Of a stretch of DNA of 64,000 bases, positions 23,401 to 33,138 are shown one piece after another. The notes beneath the pieces were generated by a model, which was not told the DNA's origin, searched no databases, and saw only the letters and a program-made list of their open reading frames with translations. A program made the translations under genes and the position numbers. Source of the stretch: Gari tellinella (lineage: Eukaryota > Mollusca > Bivalvia > Cardiida > Psammobiidae); NCBI GenBank assembly GCA_922989275.2, contig OV277857.1:53111083-53175082 (forward strand), read 5' to 3'. Position 1 is the first letter of the stretch. Every line of letters starts with the position of its first letter.

Positions 23401-24210
23401 GTCATTAAATTTTGATTCTTGACATAAAACGTATCCTGGTGCACATCACTGGGATACATTTAGTTTAACTTTAAAATCGCACTTAGATGGAATACTGGGG
23501 CCCGTTTCATAAAATTTCTTACGACAAATGTTGTCGTAAGTCAAAACTTTAAAATACATTAAATCTCTGATTTCTCTATCTAATCCTGTCTTGTGACATC
23601 TTTTTGGAATCGTCTTTTCAAGACGATTCCAAAAAGATGTCACAAGACAGGATTAGATGGAGAAATAAATAATAATTGAAACTTTTGTAATCTGACTTAC
23701 GACAGTTTTTGTCGTACATAGTTTTATGAAACGGGCACCTGAATCTGTATAGGTCGTAATATATTTAAAGACATCTCCTGACGACCTTTTGTTCATAACG
23801 CCTTGCCAGCTTATTTACTGTCAATTTCCTTGCAAAAAGCATGGGTCTATTGCATATTGAACCATTGAATCGTCTTATGTGAGACCGGACCTCTATATTT
23901 GATAGTTTGGTTAGAAATAACCATTGAAAATCACTAGAGCATGAGTATAATCATGGACCTAACCAGGTATTCTGAGATTGTATTGCACGTGCTTTACAGT
24001 TACATTGACACCTCCAGAACAATATGCTGGTGGTCCCTCAATGGACTGAGGAAAAGTCTTTAAGGATGTCTTTCGATACAAAGCGTCATGAAGTGTTACC
24101 TGTCCATCGACCGATATCTTTAAGTCTGTTACATGCTGTACTTTGGCGTTGCCAATGTTCTTAATGGCTTCTGTAGGCACTGGCAACCAGTCTCCCTTCT
24201 TCCAGGACAT
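17459..24210 (-). CDS. ABHD14B: ABHD14-type alpha/beta hydrolase (5 coding exons, complete)
   Basis: Coding exons 24210-24100, 22379-22214, 20596-20453, 18650-18556 and 17641-17459 join in phase (0,1,1,0) with GT-AG borders to a 232-residue protein. Landmarks follow the ABHD14 order: VLLLHGMKFKSQTW (oxyanion loop), RAVAIDLPGFGDS, VSPSMSGY (nucleophile Ser about 128), GFVPVAPV, LVIHGEKDQ (Asp about 183) and GCGHVCY (His about 211). There is no signal peptide or membrane anchor, so it is closer to cytosolic ABHD14B than to ABHD14A. Human ABHD14B was described as a TAF1/CCG1-interacting protein and as a lysine deacetylase-like hydrolase. An acceptor at about 24237, 27 nt before the ATG, implies at least one upstream 5' UTR exon. 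The introns hold pogo-like, TTAA-type and hairpin MITEs. The A/B assignment of the symbol is less sure than the family. Confidence 0.95.
18252..18459. mobile_element. pogo-like TA-flanked MITE
   Basis: TACAGTCGAAACATAATAC at the left and GAGTTTCGACTGTA at the right are inverse ends with TA target duplication. The inner hairpin ACGTGGCTTAGGCACGT lies near 18369. A second, decayed copy occupies 18104-18250. Confidence 0.85.
18795..19625. repeat. Hairpin-capped dispersed repeat, copy 1
   Basis: A long hairpin (18828-18943, arms with GTCAAAACTATTGG) is followed by TTACCTAATACTCTATATAA and, 500 bp later, by its complement TTATATAGAGCATTAGGTAA, present twice (near 19520 and 19600). The whole unit recurs at 59050-59735 with about 90% identity outside the hairpin loop. 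Confidence 0.85.
20181..20396. mobile_element. TTAA-type MITE, family A
   Basis: It starts TTAATCCTTATCGTGTTAAG and ends TAGCATGATAAGGGTTAA. It has paired CGTCTGC motifs and the palindrome 20290-20357. It sits 57 bp from ABHD14 exon 3. Confidence 0.75.
21421..21486. repeat. Perfect 66-bp palindrome, family A
   Basis: CAAACAGTTTGGAGCCTGAT pairs with the far arm, with one mismatch. The centre is CCGGGTTACCCGG, a paired variant of CCGCGTTACGCGG seen in other copies. The remaining intron sequence between 20857 and 21935 holds only decayed MITE pieces (near 20900, 21127, 21640 and 21790). Confidence 0.85.
21936..22173. mobile_element. TTAA-flanked MITE, family A (type copy)
   Basis: TTAACCCTTTCACTC at the left and AGTGAAAGGGTTAA at the right give clean TTAA duplications and CCCTTT termini, as in piggyBac-group elements. 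The palindrome spans 21971-22032. It ends 41 bp from ABHD14 exon 2. Confidence 0.85.
22465..23325. repeat. Cluster of decayed family B and G MITEs
   Basis: AAAGCAGG-type half palindromes lie near 22500-22550, a complete one near 23225-23285 (CAGAATGCGC) and a family G core near 22905-22975. This is ABHD14 intron 1 and contains no exon. Confidence 0.65.
23498..23736. mobile_element. MITE with GGGCCCGTTTCAT ends and a perfect inner palindrome
   Basis: Ends GGGCCCGTTTCATAAAA and TTTTATGAAACGGGC. Next inward the TTACGACAAATGTTGTCGTAA motif pairs with TTACGACAGTTTTTGTCGTA. The centre 23573-23658 is an almost perfect palindrome around GTCTTTTCAAGAC. A relative with the same ends lies at 63158. Confidence 0.88.
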
Positions 24211-24327
24211 TTTCTACTCTGTGGTTATTATGCACTCCTGCAAAAATAAGTATCAACATATTCATCTGTGTGGATATGTATATACAACGTGGCAGGTCAT
24301 AATTATATTACAAATGCGATTATAATC

Positions 24328-24545
24328 TACAGTCGAAACTCGATGCTTCGAACTCGACTAAAATAAATCGTACCTGTATTTTGTAAGTTAAATTTCGATG
24401 AGTCGATCTCGCTGAAGTCGAACATATCCGTATTTCAAATTTAAAACGCGGCTAAGCCACGTTTTAAATTTGAAATGTAGGTACATTTGTATGTTCGAAC
24501 TAACGCGAGTTCGTATTATCTTATCGAGCATGTCAATTTCGATTT
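24328..24545. mobile_element. pogo-like TA-flanked MITE, right end decayed
   Basis: It starts TACAGTCGAAACTCGATG and has AACGCGGCTAAGCCACGTT as inner hairpin. The far end GAGCATGTCAATTTCG is a decayed inverse terminus. It lies about 90 bp upstream of the first coding exon of ABHD14. Confidence 0.75.
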
Positions 24546-26827
24546 TAGCTAGTAAGAAAACAAGCGTAGAAATATGAATAAGTTCGGCCCATTTTACGGT
24601 TCCAGTTAATCAAAACCAGATTATGTGTTTTTATACACTTTGACCACGATAGGCGACTAAAGTCGACATTGTTATTGAAACAACTTGAGCCGTGTCATAC
24701 GAAAACCTGATTTCCTGTATTGCAAACAGCGTATATCTAGGCCAACTGCCGTGTCTTTGACGGCTGGTCTTGATCTACACTGTTTCACACATATATGCAT
24801 CTATTAAAGTTATGTATTTAACAGTATTAAATATAATACGGTATTTGGCAGTGTAGTACAAACTCAGATGCAGAGCCTGGAATGACAACGGTGCTTGGTC
24901 TGTACAATGTTGCAAGGCAATTAGGCAGATTTTGTCATGGCACGGCTCATTTGTATCAAGATCAGATGCCGCGTATTGCATACCTATAATGAAATCTTTC
25001 AGCAAGCAAATAGTGACAGTACATTACTATATGTCTAGGCATACAGTAGGTAGGTGGAGATCTTTAAACGATAATGGTTGCTTAGTGTAGGACAAAAATA
25101 ATATAAAAGATACTAGCATAGCTTTCTGTATTAGTTTCGTCCTGTATTCATCAGCATTTTTTTCTCTTACAAACCGACAATAAGACTTGTTTGTGGTGTG
25201 CGTGCGAGCGTGAGTAGTGTACCTGTGTGTTCGTACGTGCGTGTGTGGCGTGTGCGCGTATCTTGTGCGATGTGCGTGTGGCTTAAGCACACTTGTGTAC
25301 AACTACAAATAGACATCAGATAATTATGAGCTCTGTCATGAGAAAAACAAACTTACTGCATTGAAATCAGACTTTACGTGTGATCAATGTATACACTTGC
25401 ACACAAGTTGTGTAACAAAACATTGGACTTGCTGATCGATGAATGCCAGGCAGTGTAGACCATGACACACTCCACGTCTTTGACGCGGCGGTTGATCTTG
25501 GTCTACACTGTTTAAAATACAATACGTCTGGTTTTGCCATGGCACGGTTAATATGTATAAACGACTTACCTACTATCCAACGATTCAGCAAACACACACG
25601 GGTTTTCTAATCTCAAATAAAACACATGTTAGGAGCGATAACACTGACTAGCTTTGACAGCAAATGCATATACATGCCTGTAGTTAAAGGTTATAATGTA
25701 GGACACCTTAACCCTTATCCAACTGTAATATCGTCTGCTTCGAAATAGTCGTCTGCAAAATTAGTTAAATTTAGCTCTTACAGTTTTAGGTAAAGAAACC
25801 TAAAGACGAGTGTCAAACATTTTGGACACAGTAACGCGACGTCTGCTCTTGATCCAAACTGTTTGCAAAAGACAGTGAAATCGTGACCAGCAGGCAAATG
25901 TTTAACATTTTCACTCATGAATTTATAAATAACATATAATAATAATTAACTGCCATAATGACGTCTAAATTAATACGCTTGTCTCAACTCTCGTTTCATA
26001 CAATTGACTAATCAATGGTTAATACGAATGAAATATTAGATCTTGGTTAAAAATTGTTTATAAACTGACGTTTAGTCCCCTATGGTGGTGAAAGGGTTAA
26101 AAGTGGTCTATGTTATCAGCGTGTGTTTATTTTAGCATATAAATACGTCTAGTCGCATATATAAACGGTGTAATGGTAATGTAATCTAGATAGAGTCCAG
26201 TAGCATCTATATATACCTATACGGTAGTAGTAGTATCAAATTAATACTGTACGACAGTGTTTCTGATACATAAATTAACTCTTTGAATGTTGGGTAATTT
26301 TCTTCGCCTGCAACAATTGTCGTCTGCTATTGTCTTAAAATTTAAATTTTCTAAATTTCTTTTCAAAACATGGTCAGGGTGTCAAACAGTTTGTATCCTG
26401 GTGAGACGCCGCGATATCTTCAATTTCAAAACTAGAAAGAGGCTATATTATATATGTGCTTATGGGTTAAGTGGTGTAGAAAGGGTAGCACTGCAGACGA
26501 TAGTATTCTAGTAAAGATTAAAGCAGGCGATAAAATCAAGCGAGGAAAGAATAACGGGTTTTGGGGGTTTTGTTTCTTTTTTGGGTGTGTGTGTGGGGGG
26601 GGGGGGGGGGGTGTTAGTGGTTTTTTTTTTAAAAGGCAAGAGTCATTTTAACATTAAAGTTTACAAAGCACCAAAGGTGGCTAAAGCAACATCGCTTTAT
26701 TGAAAGTCGATTGAATATCCTCATTCATATTGTACAATCGCAAATATTGGCATTCCGAGTCCCACACCTTTTACAAGTATCAGCTCTATATCTTAGATTA
26801 TATTATCTAAACCATTAAAGATTCTAT
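24546..26827. other. Intergenic, no gene seen
   Basis: Decayed family A cores occur near 24760, 25490, 25840 and 26400. A GTGTGCG-rich tract spans 25190-25275 and a poly-G run of about 20 lies at 26590-26612. Open frames here (for example 25027-25302 and 26454-26651) come from these simple repeats. Confidence 0.5.
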
Positions 26828-27005
26828 TAACTCATTCATCCCTGAAACTTTCAATGGACAATTCCAGTTTAATCAGTGTTGTTTTCTGCAATATATTGCA
26901 AAATAGGGGTCCTTTGATCTGGGCCTACATTGTTTTCATAGGACAAGTCTACTCTTCATAAGTATACTGTTTGTAAATGACGAGTAAACTGGTCGCAAGG
27001 GTTAA
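26828..27005. mobile_element. TTAA-flanked MITE, family G
   Basis: It starts TTAACTCATTCATCCCTGAA and ends GTCGCAAGGGTTAA. It directly precedes the LINE fragment. Confidence 0.7.
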
Positions 27006-27026
27006 GTGTATTTATTCTAAATAGTG

Positions 27027-28782
27027 TCAATTCTAACATCGATGGATTGTTGAATATGTTAGATATTCAGCTCTTCCTCTTATTCTTTGCCGACGACGCT
27101 TGCGCATTTGCATATGATTCTAAATCTCTCCAGTGTATTATAAATGATATAGAAACTTATAGTGAAAGATGGGGACTAAAACTAAACGTTAAAAAAACCA
27201 AAATAATGATTTTTGAAACAGGTAGACACACCTCCTATGACTTCTTTTTATATAATACGAAAATAGAAATAGTAACTGCTTTCAAATATCTAGGAGTTTT
27301 TCTCTTTAAAAACGGAAATTGGAATCAAACCCAGAAAAGAATAGCCCAACACTCGTCGTTTTCTTTACATAATTTATTTACAATTTTCAATCAATTAGAA
27401 TTGCCAGTAAAGAATAAAATAAACTTATCTGATACTCTTGGGTCGTCAACCCTTAATTACGCAGCGGAGATCTGGGGTCACCACCCAGCACCAAACGTAG
27501 AACTAATTCATTCAAAATTCTGTCGAAAAATACTTGGTGTTAAATTATCTACAAACCTCGAGGCATTATACGGAGAATTAGGACGATTTCCTATGTTAAT
27601 ACAGAGAAGAATTATCATGATAAAATATTGGCGTAAAATAATAAATTCTGACAAACAATCATTATTATACAAAACATATAGCACCTTAAAATCAGATATG
27701 GAACAAGGAAATAAATATAACGGAAACAACTGGGCAACGAAAATTAAGGACATTTTAGAAAATGCAAATCTAGATTTTATCTGGTACAACCAAAATAACA
27801 TACCAATTGACTTAGGAGCAATCAATTATCAAATATTTCATTTATATAAACAAAGCTGGTACGTTAAACTAAATAACTCAACCCGTCTAGAAACCTATGG
27901 TCTATATAAGCATGATCTTGAATTTGAAAATTATCTCTCATTTATCCGGGAAAAGAAATTCCGAATTGCATTGACAAGATTTAGGACATCATCTCATGAT
28001 TTAGAAATAGAAACAGGTAGGTATACAAACACAGAAAGAAATCAAAGAATCTGCAAGAAATGCACAAGTCATCAAATTGAAAATGAGTACCACTTCCTAC
28101 TAATTTGTCCAAAGTACAGTCAATTACGCGCGACTTACTTACCACGATATTATTATACATGGCCTACAATACAAAAGTTTCAAAATCTAATGTGCATAAA
28201 CAACAAGAAAATTGTCAGTAATATTTCAAAATACATATATTTTGCAAATCAAATAAGAAATCATATAGGCGAAAATTAAAAGAATAACTGAAAACAACAA
28301 AACTACAGAAACTCGCAAACAAACAAAAGAAACAAACAAACATTCATTTAAGTCATAAAGCAAACAAAATAAATAAAACATAAGCATTTGTAGAATATAA
28401 TTATCTAATGAATAAATAGAAAATTAGTTAAATAGATAAATAAACAATAATAATTAAAAGGAAAAAAAATCAGACTTCAGACTTTAAATCTCAAATCTCA
28501 AATTTCAAATCTCAAATTTTAAAAATTCAAAGTTCAAAGTACAAATTCCAAATTTAGATGAATTTAAATCAAGGCTCAACCTTCAGACAGAGCTCTTCTA
28601 TGAAAATTATATTTAAAACTAAACTCTAAAATTTATTCTTTGAAAGAGATACATATTTAACATTTGTTTTTGTCTATTGACATGTTCATGTACCACTGTA
28701 TTGTGTTATTTACCATGCTTGCTATAAGCATACGATGTATGTTTAATGCAATAAAGAAATTGAATTGAATTGAATTGAATTT
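27027..28782 (+). mobile_element. 5'-truncated non-LTR retrotransposon with (AATTG)n tail
   Basis: The frame enters abruptly near 27027 in the middle of the RT domain and runs to 28279. An A-rich 3' region with repeated CTCAAATTTCAAAT motifs follows, then AATAAA at 28750 and five TTGAA units ending near 28780. That microsatellite tail is typical of L2/CR1-group or Nimb-type LINE 3' ends. No target duplication could be assigned. Confidence 0.88.
27047..28279 (+). pseudogene. LINE ORF2 C-terminal part: RT end and zinc knuckle, open for 410 codons
   Basis: The protein starts just before the catalytic FFADDACAFAYDS box and continues through GLKLNVKKTKIMIF, FKYLGVFL, a thumb region (NYAAEIWGHH) and a C-terminal knuckle CKKCTSHQIENEYHFLLIC (CxxC...HxxxxC). 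The ATG at 27047 is incidental, because coding sequence continues upstream in frame to about 27027. Without the fingers, palm N-half and endonuclease it cannot be active, yet there is no internal stop, so the insertion is fairly young. It is unrelated to the decayed LINE at 7228. Confidence 0.9.
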
Positions 28783-29226
28783 AAGATAATACTTTATACA
28801 TGTATAATAGCCACACACTAACAACAATGAGCCGATACTGCACAGAGCTATCTTGAAGGAATAGGATGATGCATCATTGAATGGCTTTGAGTCAATAGAC
28901 GTAAATCCTTCTTAGAAACAACAAAATAGCTGAACGTTCAACAACAAATACGCAGGAAATGTGTGCAGAGTGTCATAAAATTGAAATTGTTTGGCTTCAT
29001 AATGTAAACAAATCTTGCAAATCCTGACGGGTTTCATTGAGTATCGAACCCATGAAAGGTCTAATGCATATGAGGCTAAATATCGTTTCACAACTTTATT
29101 CTCTAGGAAATAGATATTGGCATGTTGGAGAGCCACCCCTTTCAATCCCTTACTCTGAAAATTACCATATTCAAATATACATGTACACTTATAATCAATA
29201 TAATAGTAGGCCTGATTGATATATAT

Positions 29227-29477
29227 TAACCCTTTACCCCATAGAAGCGACTTTTAGCGAATATGATTTATACCTCCGCTGAAGAAAATAGATCCAATTT
29301 AATCAGTCATGAATATATATTATAGGGAAATTTTTCTATATATTCTAGAACAGGATAGCTTAAAGCAGGCTGAAAGTAAAGCAGAATGCGCCTTAAGCGC
29401 ATTCTGCTTTACTTTCAACCTGCTTTAAGTAGTAACCTATTTTCAATTCTAGAAATAGGCTATCAGGTAAAGGGTTA
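29227..29477. mobile_element. TTAA-flanked MITE, family B
   Basis: TTAACCCTTTACCCCATAGA to TATCAGGTAAAGGGTTAA, about 250 bp. Near-perfect palindrome 29356-29427 (CTTAAAGCAGG ... CCTGCTTTAAG). Confidence 0.85.
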
Positions 29478-30124
29478 AAGGTTAAATTGAAATTATAGAA
29501 ATGGAAAGAAATAGAAATATATCATGTAAAAGATATTTAAACGATAAATAATTTTGCAATGATGGTTATGTATATCCCTCTTTTTCCCCGTTTAATTTTA
29601 TTAGTTCTAAATTAAGGTACATGTAATATGGCTGAAGAGATATCGGTGATGAAAGGGGTAAGCGTCTTTTGCCATGGTCGTTTCATATTTTGAACCCATT
29701 TAAGCCTAGTCTCTACTAAAGTGGACATTTACGAACAGTGTAGACCCTGATGAGATGCCGCGTTATGTGACGTCTCATCAGAATCTGCAGTTTGCTATAT
29801 CAAATGAAATATGTTTTGTATGGACAAACGCTACAGTGTCTTTAGATCACCCTTGAATATCTACAATGAAATCTTCCAGCAAGCACGAAGGGAGAGTTCA
29901 TTGCAATATCCACGATTATACAATGTATACGGTTAATATTGATATCGAAAAGAAGAACACTTGGAGATTAACAAGTAGTTTGGTGATAAGGGTGAATAGC
30001 TTTGGCCCAAAAAACAAAACTTCCATCATGTTTGTACCAAGTCAAAATGTTCACAACTCTTTTGATATGTAGGTGAAGCATGCTTTTTAGACATGTACAT
30101 CTATGTCCTTGTGCGTCATATTTG

Positions 30125-31055
30125 GCATAAATGAAATAAGAGGGCATTGAAGGCCTTGATATCGCTCACCTGTTGTAATGAAGCCTGATATCTTTACCTT
30201 TCAGTTTCACCCATTTTAATCTAAATCCATTCAAATTTGTAGTATAGCATGTAAACAATATTGGAATACGACCTAGTCTAGTATAGTAGAGTGCATCAAG
30301 GGCAGATAAGTATAGCCTAAACAATACTGAAATGAAGCCTGTTTTCTAGTATTTCAAAGTATATCAAGGGCATATAACTCTCGCCACAATGATCAGATTT
30401 CAACAATAATTGCACTCCTAAGAGAACTTATAGCTATATATATTGTGTGCAAATAAAATCAAAATCCATTGAAAACTGTAGTTGCTAGCGTGTAAACACT
30501 GTTAGATATGACATTTTCAACACATCAAGGGTAGATAACTCTTGACCAATTTGTCCGTTTTCGAACTCATCCGATACCTTATAGTCATATACAATCTGAG
30601 CAAGTTTGAGAAAGATTGGATAAAAAGTGTGGCCTTTAAAGTGTAAACACCGTCAGATTTGGTATTTTCAACACATCAAGGGCAGATATATCATGACCTA
30701 ATGATCTGATTTCAGCTAAAATTAAGCTCATCCTAGAACTTATGGTTATATATAATCTAAGCTAGTTTGAGAAAGATTGGATAAAAATTCTGGTCTCTAG
30801 AGTGTAAACACCGTTAGATATGGTATTTTCAACAATTCAAGGACAGATAATTCTTGACCTATTGGTCTGATTTCAACAATAATCAAATTCATCCGAACTC
30901 TTATAGTCATAAACAATCTGAGCAAGTTTGTGAAAGATTGGATGCAAATTGTGTCCTCTAGAATGTAAACACTGAAATTGTTGACAACGAACGACTAACG
31001 ACCGACGCCAGACATGCAAGGATCACCGAGCTAGCTCAGGTGAGCTAAAAATGAA
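30125..31055 (+). repeat. AGCTCACCTGAGC repeat with tandem internal units
   Basis: It starts near AAGAGGGCATTGAAGG..CTCACCTG and ends GAGCTAGCTCAGGTGAGCTA. Inside, a unit of about 180 bp (GTGTAAACACCGT, TTTTCAACA, CAAGGGCAGATA, TTTGAGAAAGATTGGATAAA) is repeated at least three times between 30480 and 30970. The minus-strand version starts at 63655. Confidence 0.75.
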
Positions 31056-31958
31056 GGAAAAAACGTTATAACATATAGTCAGTAACTGGCTAAACCCAAA
31101 GAGGTTAAGGTAAGGTCAAGGTCACCAAACTTTTGTGTAACAGTCTGTTTATATTAATGGGCATGAGAATGTGTAAAGTTGGCGATTCTAGCTGTATTAC
31201 TTAGACCATTACTGACCTAATTACGAAAAAATTAACCAATGTGACATAGATCTCAGGAGTGGTGGTATCTCCAAAAATGCACTTGTCCATGGACAAGTGA
31301 TTTGAGAACAGCACTTGTTCGTTTTCAATCTCTACTTGTTTGTACAGATTAAGGTTATCAGAAAGTTTTAAGTAAACTACATGTACATAGATTCCTACTT
31401 GTCCATGGACAATCAAGACAGATAAATTCACTTGTCGATACCTAAAAATGTCCACCTCGTAAAATTGATTTTTGCACCCTTGAATTTACCAATGGACATG
31501 CACATGAACAAATGAACAAGAGCTACATATAAAACGTTATGGCGGGGCATAATAAAGCAGACCAACTCTTTTTTCAGCAATATTTATTACAGTCATTATG
31601 TACATCAATCATTAACTAGAATAAACCATTTAAATATTTTGATCAATTAAACAACAAAGAGCAAAATATAATCATCATGACAATACTTAACCCATTTAAG
31701 TCTAGTGTCTACAAAAATAGACATCAGCAATAAGTGTAGACACTGATGAGTCACTGTATTGCTATTTCATGTGAATGTTCTGCTATATGAACAAACACTG
31801 CAGTGTCTTTAGATCACCCTTGTACTTCTGTAATGAAATCTTCCAACAAGCCTATAGGAAGAGTACATTGCAATATCGAGGCAGTAATGGGTTCATTAGG
31901 AAAGGAATACAGCCAATCTTGTATTAACTCATTCACCACTTACACAGTGACAATATAC
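31056..31958. other. Intergenic, no gene seen
   Basis: A CACTTGTCCATGGACAAGTG palindrome at about 31280-31300 with TTGTCCATGGACAA again near 31400, and a decayed MITE near 31688-31800. The open frame 31201-31455 spans these repeats. Confidence 0.4.
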
Positions 31959-32350
31959 AGTAGAACCTCTCTATCACCACCACTAAACTGTATTAATTAG
32001 GTGTTTGTGACAGTTGATGGCCTAACCCATTACCACATACTTGATTTATAGTTTTGAAGACAGATGACCACTTAAAGCAGGTTGAAAGTAAAGCAGAATG
32101 CGCCTTAAGGCGCATTCTGCTTTACTTTCAGCCTGCTTTAAGCTACTATCCACATGGATCTAGAAAGTATTTCTTATGCTGAATATTCATGATTATATAA
32201 AGTAGAACTACACATGTATTTTCTTTAGTGGAAGAATAAGTTAAAGGCGTAAAAAGGCATATCTATGGTGTAATGGGTTAAAGCAAGGTGACAGTAAAAT
32301 AGAAAGTTCCTTCAGGAGTTTTCTGTTTGACTCTCACCTTGCTTTAAGCT
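31959..32350. mobile_element. Family C MITE (TA-flanked) with a family B MITE inserted at its inner TTAA
   Basis: The outer element starts TACAGTAGAACCTCTCTATC. A family B copy (32021-32281, TAACCCATTACC ... TAATGGGTTAA) interrupts it right before AGCAAGGTGACAG, where intact family C copies read CTTAAAGCAAGG. The outer palindrome continues to 32350. Confidence 0.8.
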
Positions 32351-32449
32351 GTCACCTGTCTTTTATACAATCAATTATAGTTCCACTTTATAGTCATATG
32401 TACCAGAAAAAAAATATTGTCTGTATTATAGCAGCACATAGCTTACAGC

Positions 32450-32795
32450 ATGCTGGAAGTAAAGCAGAATGCCCCTTAACCATATACCCATTGGCCTATT
32501 TCTAGTTTTGAAGACAGCTGAAATTTAAAGCAGGTGACCTTTTAAACCAGGCACATTCTGCTTCACTTTCAGCCAGCTTTAGGATACCAACTGCTAGAAT
32601 ATAGAAACTACCGGTATTTCTCAAGGTACATGTTCATGGGTGTATAAATTTTCTTCAGTGGAGGAAAAAGTTAAATGCTCAAAAAGGCACTTCTATGGGG
32701 GCAAGGGTAAAGGTGCATCCTGCTTTACTTTCAACCTGCTCTAAGTGGTAATCTATCTTCAAGACTAGAAACAAGCTATAGGGTAATGGCTTAAA
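32450..32795. mobile_element. Family B MITE interrupted by another family B MITE at the palindrome apex
   Basis: The outer half palindrome TGGAAGTAAAGCAGAATG..CCCC stops at TTAACC near 32477. An inner copy runs to about 32708 (GGGGGCAAGGGTAAA), and the outer arm resumes as GGTGCATCCTGC. The apex of an intact copy is CCTTAAGG. Confidence 0.75.
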
Positions 32796-33138
32796 CATTT
32801 TAGGCATGCTATGAGAAAAAGAGTAAGTTTCAATAGTCTTTTAATATATATTTATATCCACTTCTTCAAGGAATGCATGTTCATCACAGTTCCCTCTACT
32901 GGCTGTCAGTCTGTGTTTCACGGCGAAGGATGTGGACCTATACATGTCTAGCCTGGATGTCTCATGGAACGCTGAGAGAAGCCATCTCATTTCAAAATTG
33001 CTCTCTGTCTATCGCAAAAAGTCTTAAGCCAGATCAGACGCCGGGTAACCCGGCGTCTGATCAGACTTTAAACTTTTGCCACTCAGATTAAAACTAATCT
33101 TTAGAAATTTCAAACAATCATGAGGACAATAAGCGATC

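Noticed and set aside
24001..24099. Continuation of ABHD14 exon 1 to the stop near 23959
   Set aside because: The GTAACA donor at 24099 joins VDGQ to EVQVAYRD as in ABHD14 homologues; the read-through has no similarity.
25027..25302. His/Thr-rich small protein on the minus strand
   Set aside because: Produced by a GTGTGCG-rich simple repeat, with no family features.
26454..26651. Gly-rich open frame on the plus strand
   Set aside because: The frame runs through a poly-G and TGTGTG tract.
27047..28279. Host gene with a 410-aa product
   Set aside because: FADD box, LINE thumb and C-terminal knuckle followed by an (AATTG)n tail show it is a truncated retrotransposon.
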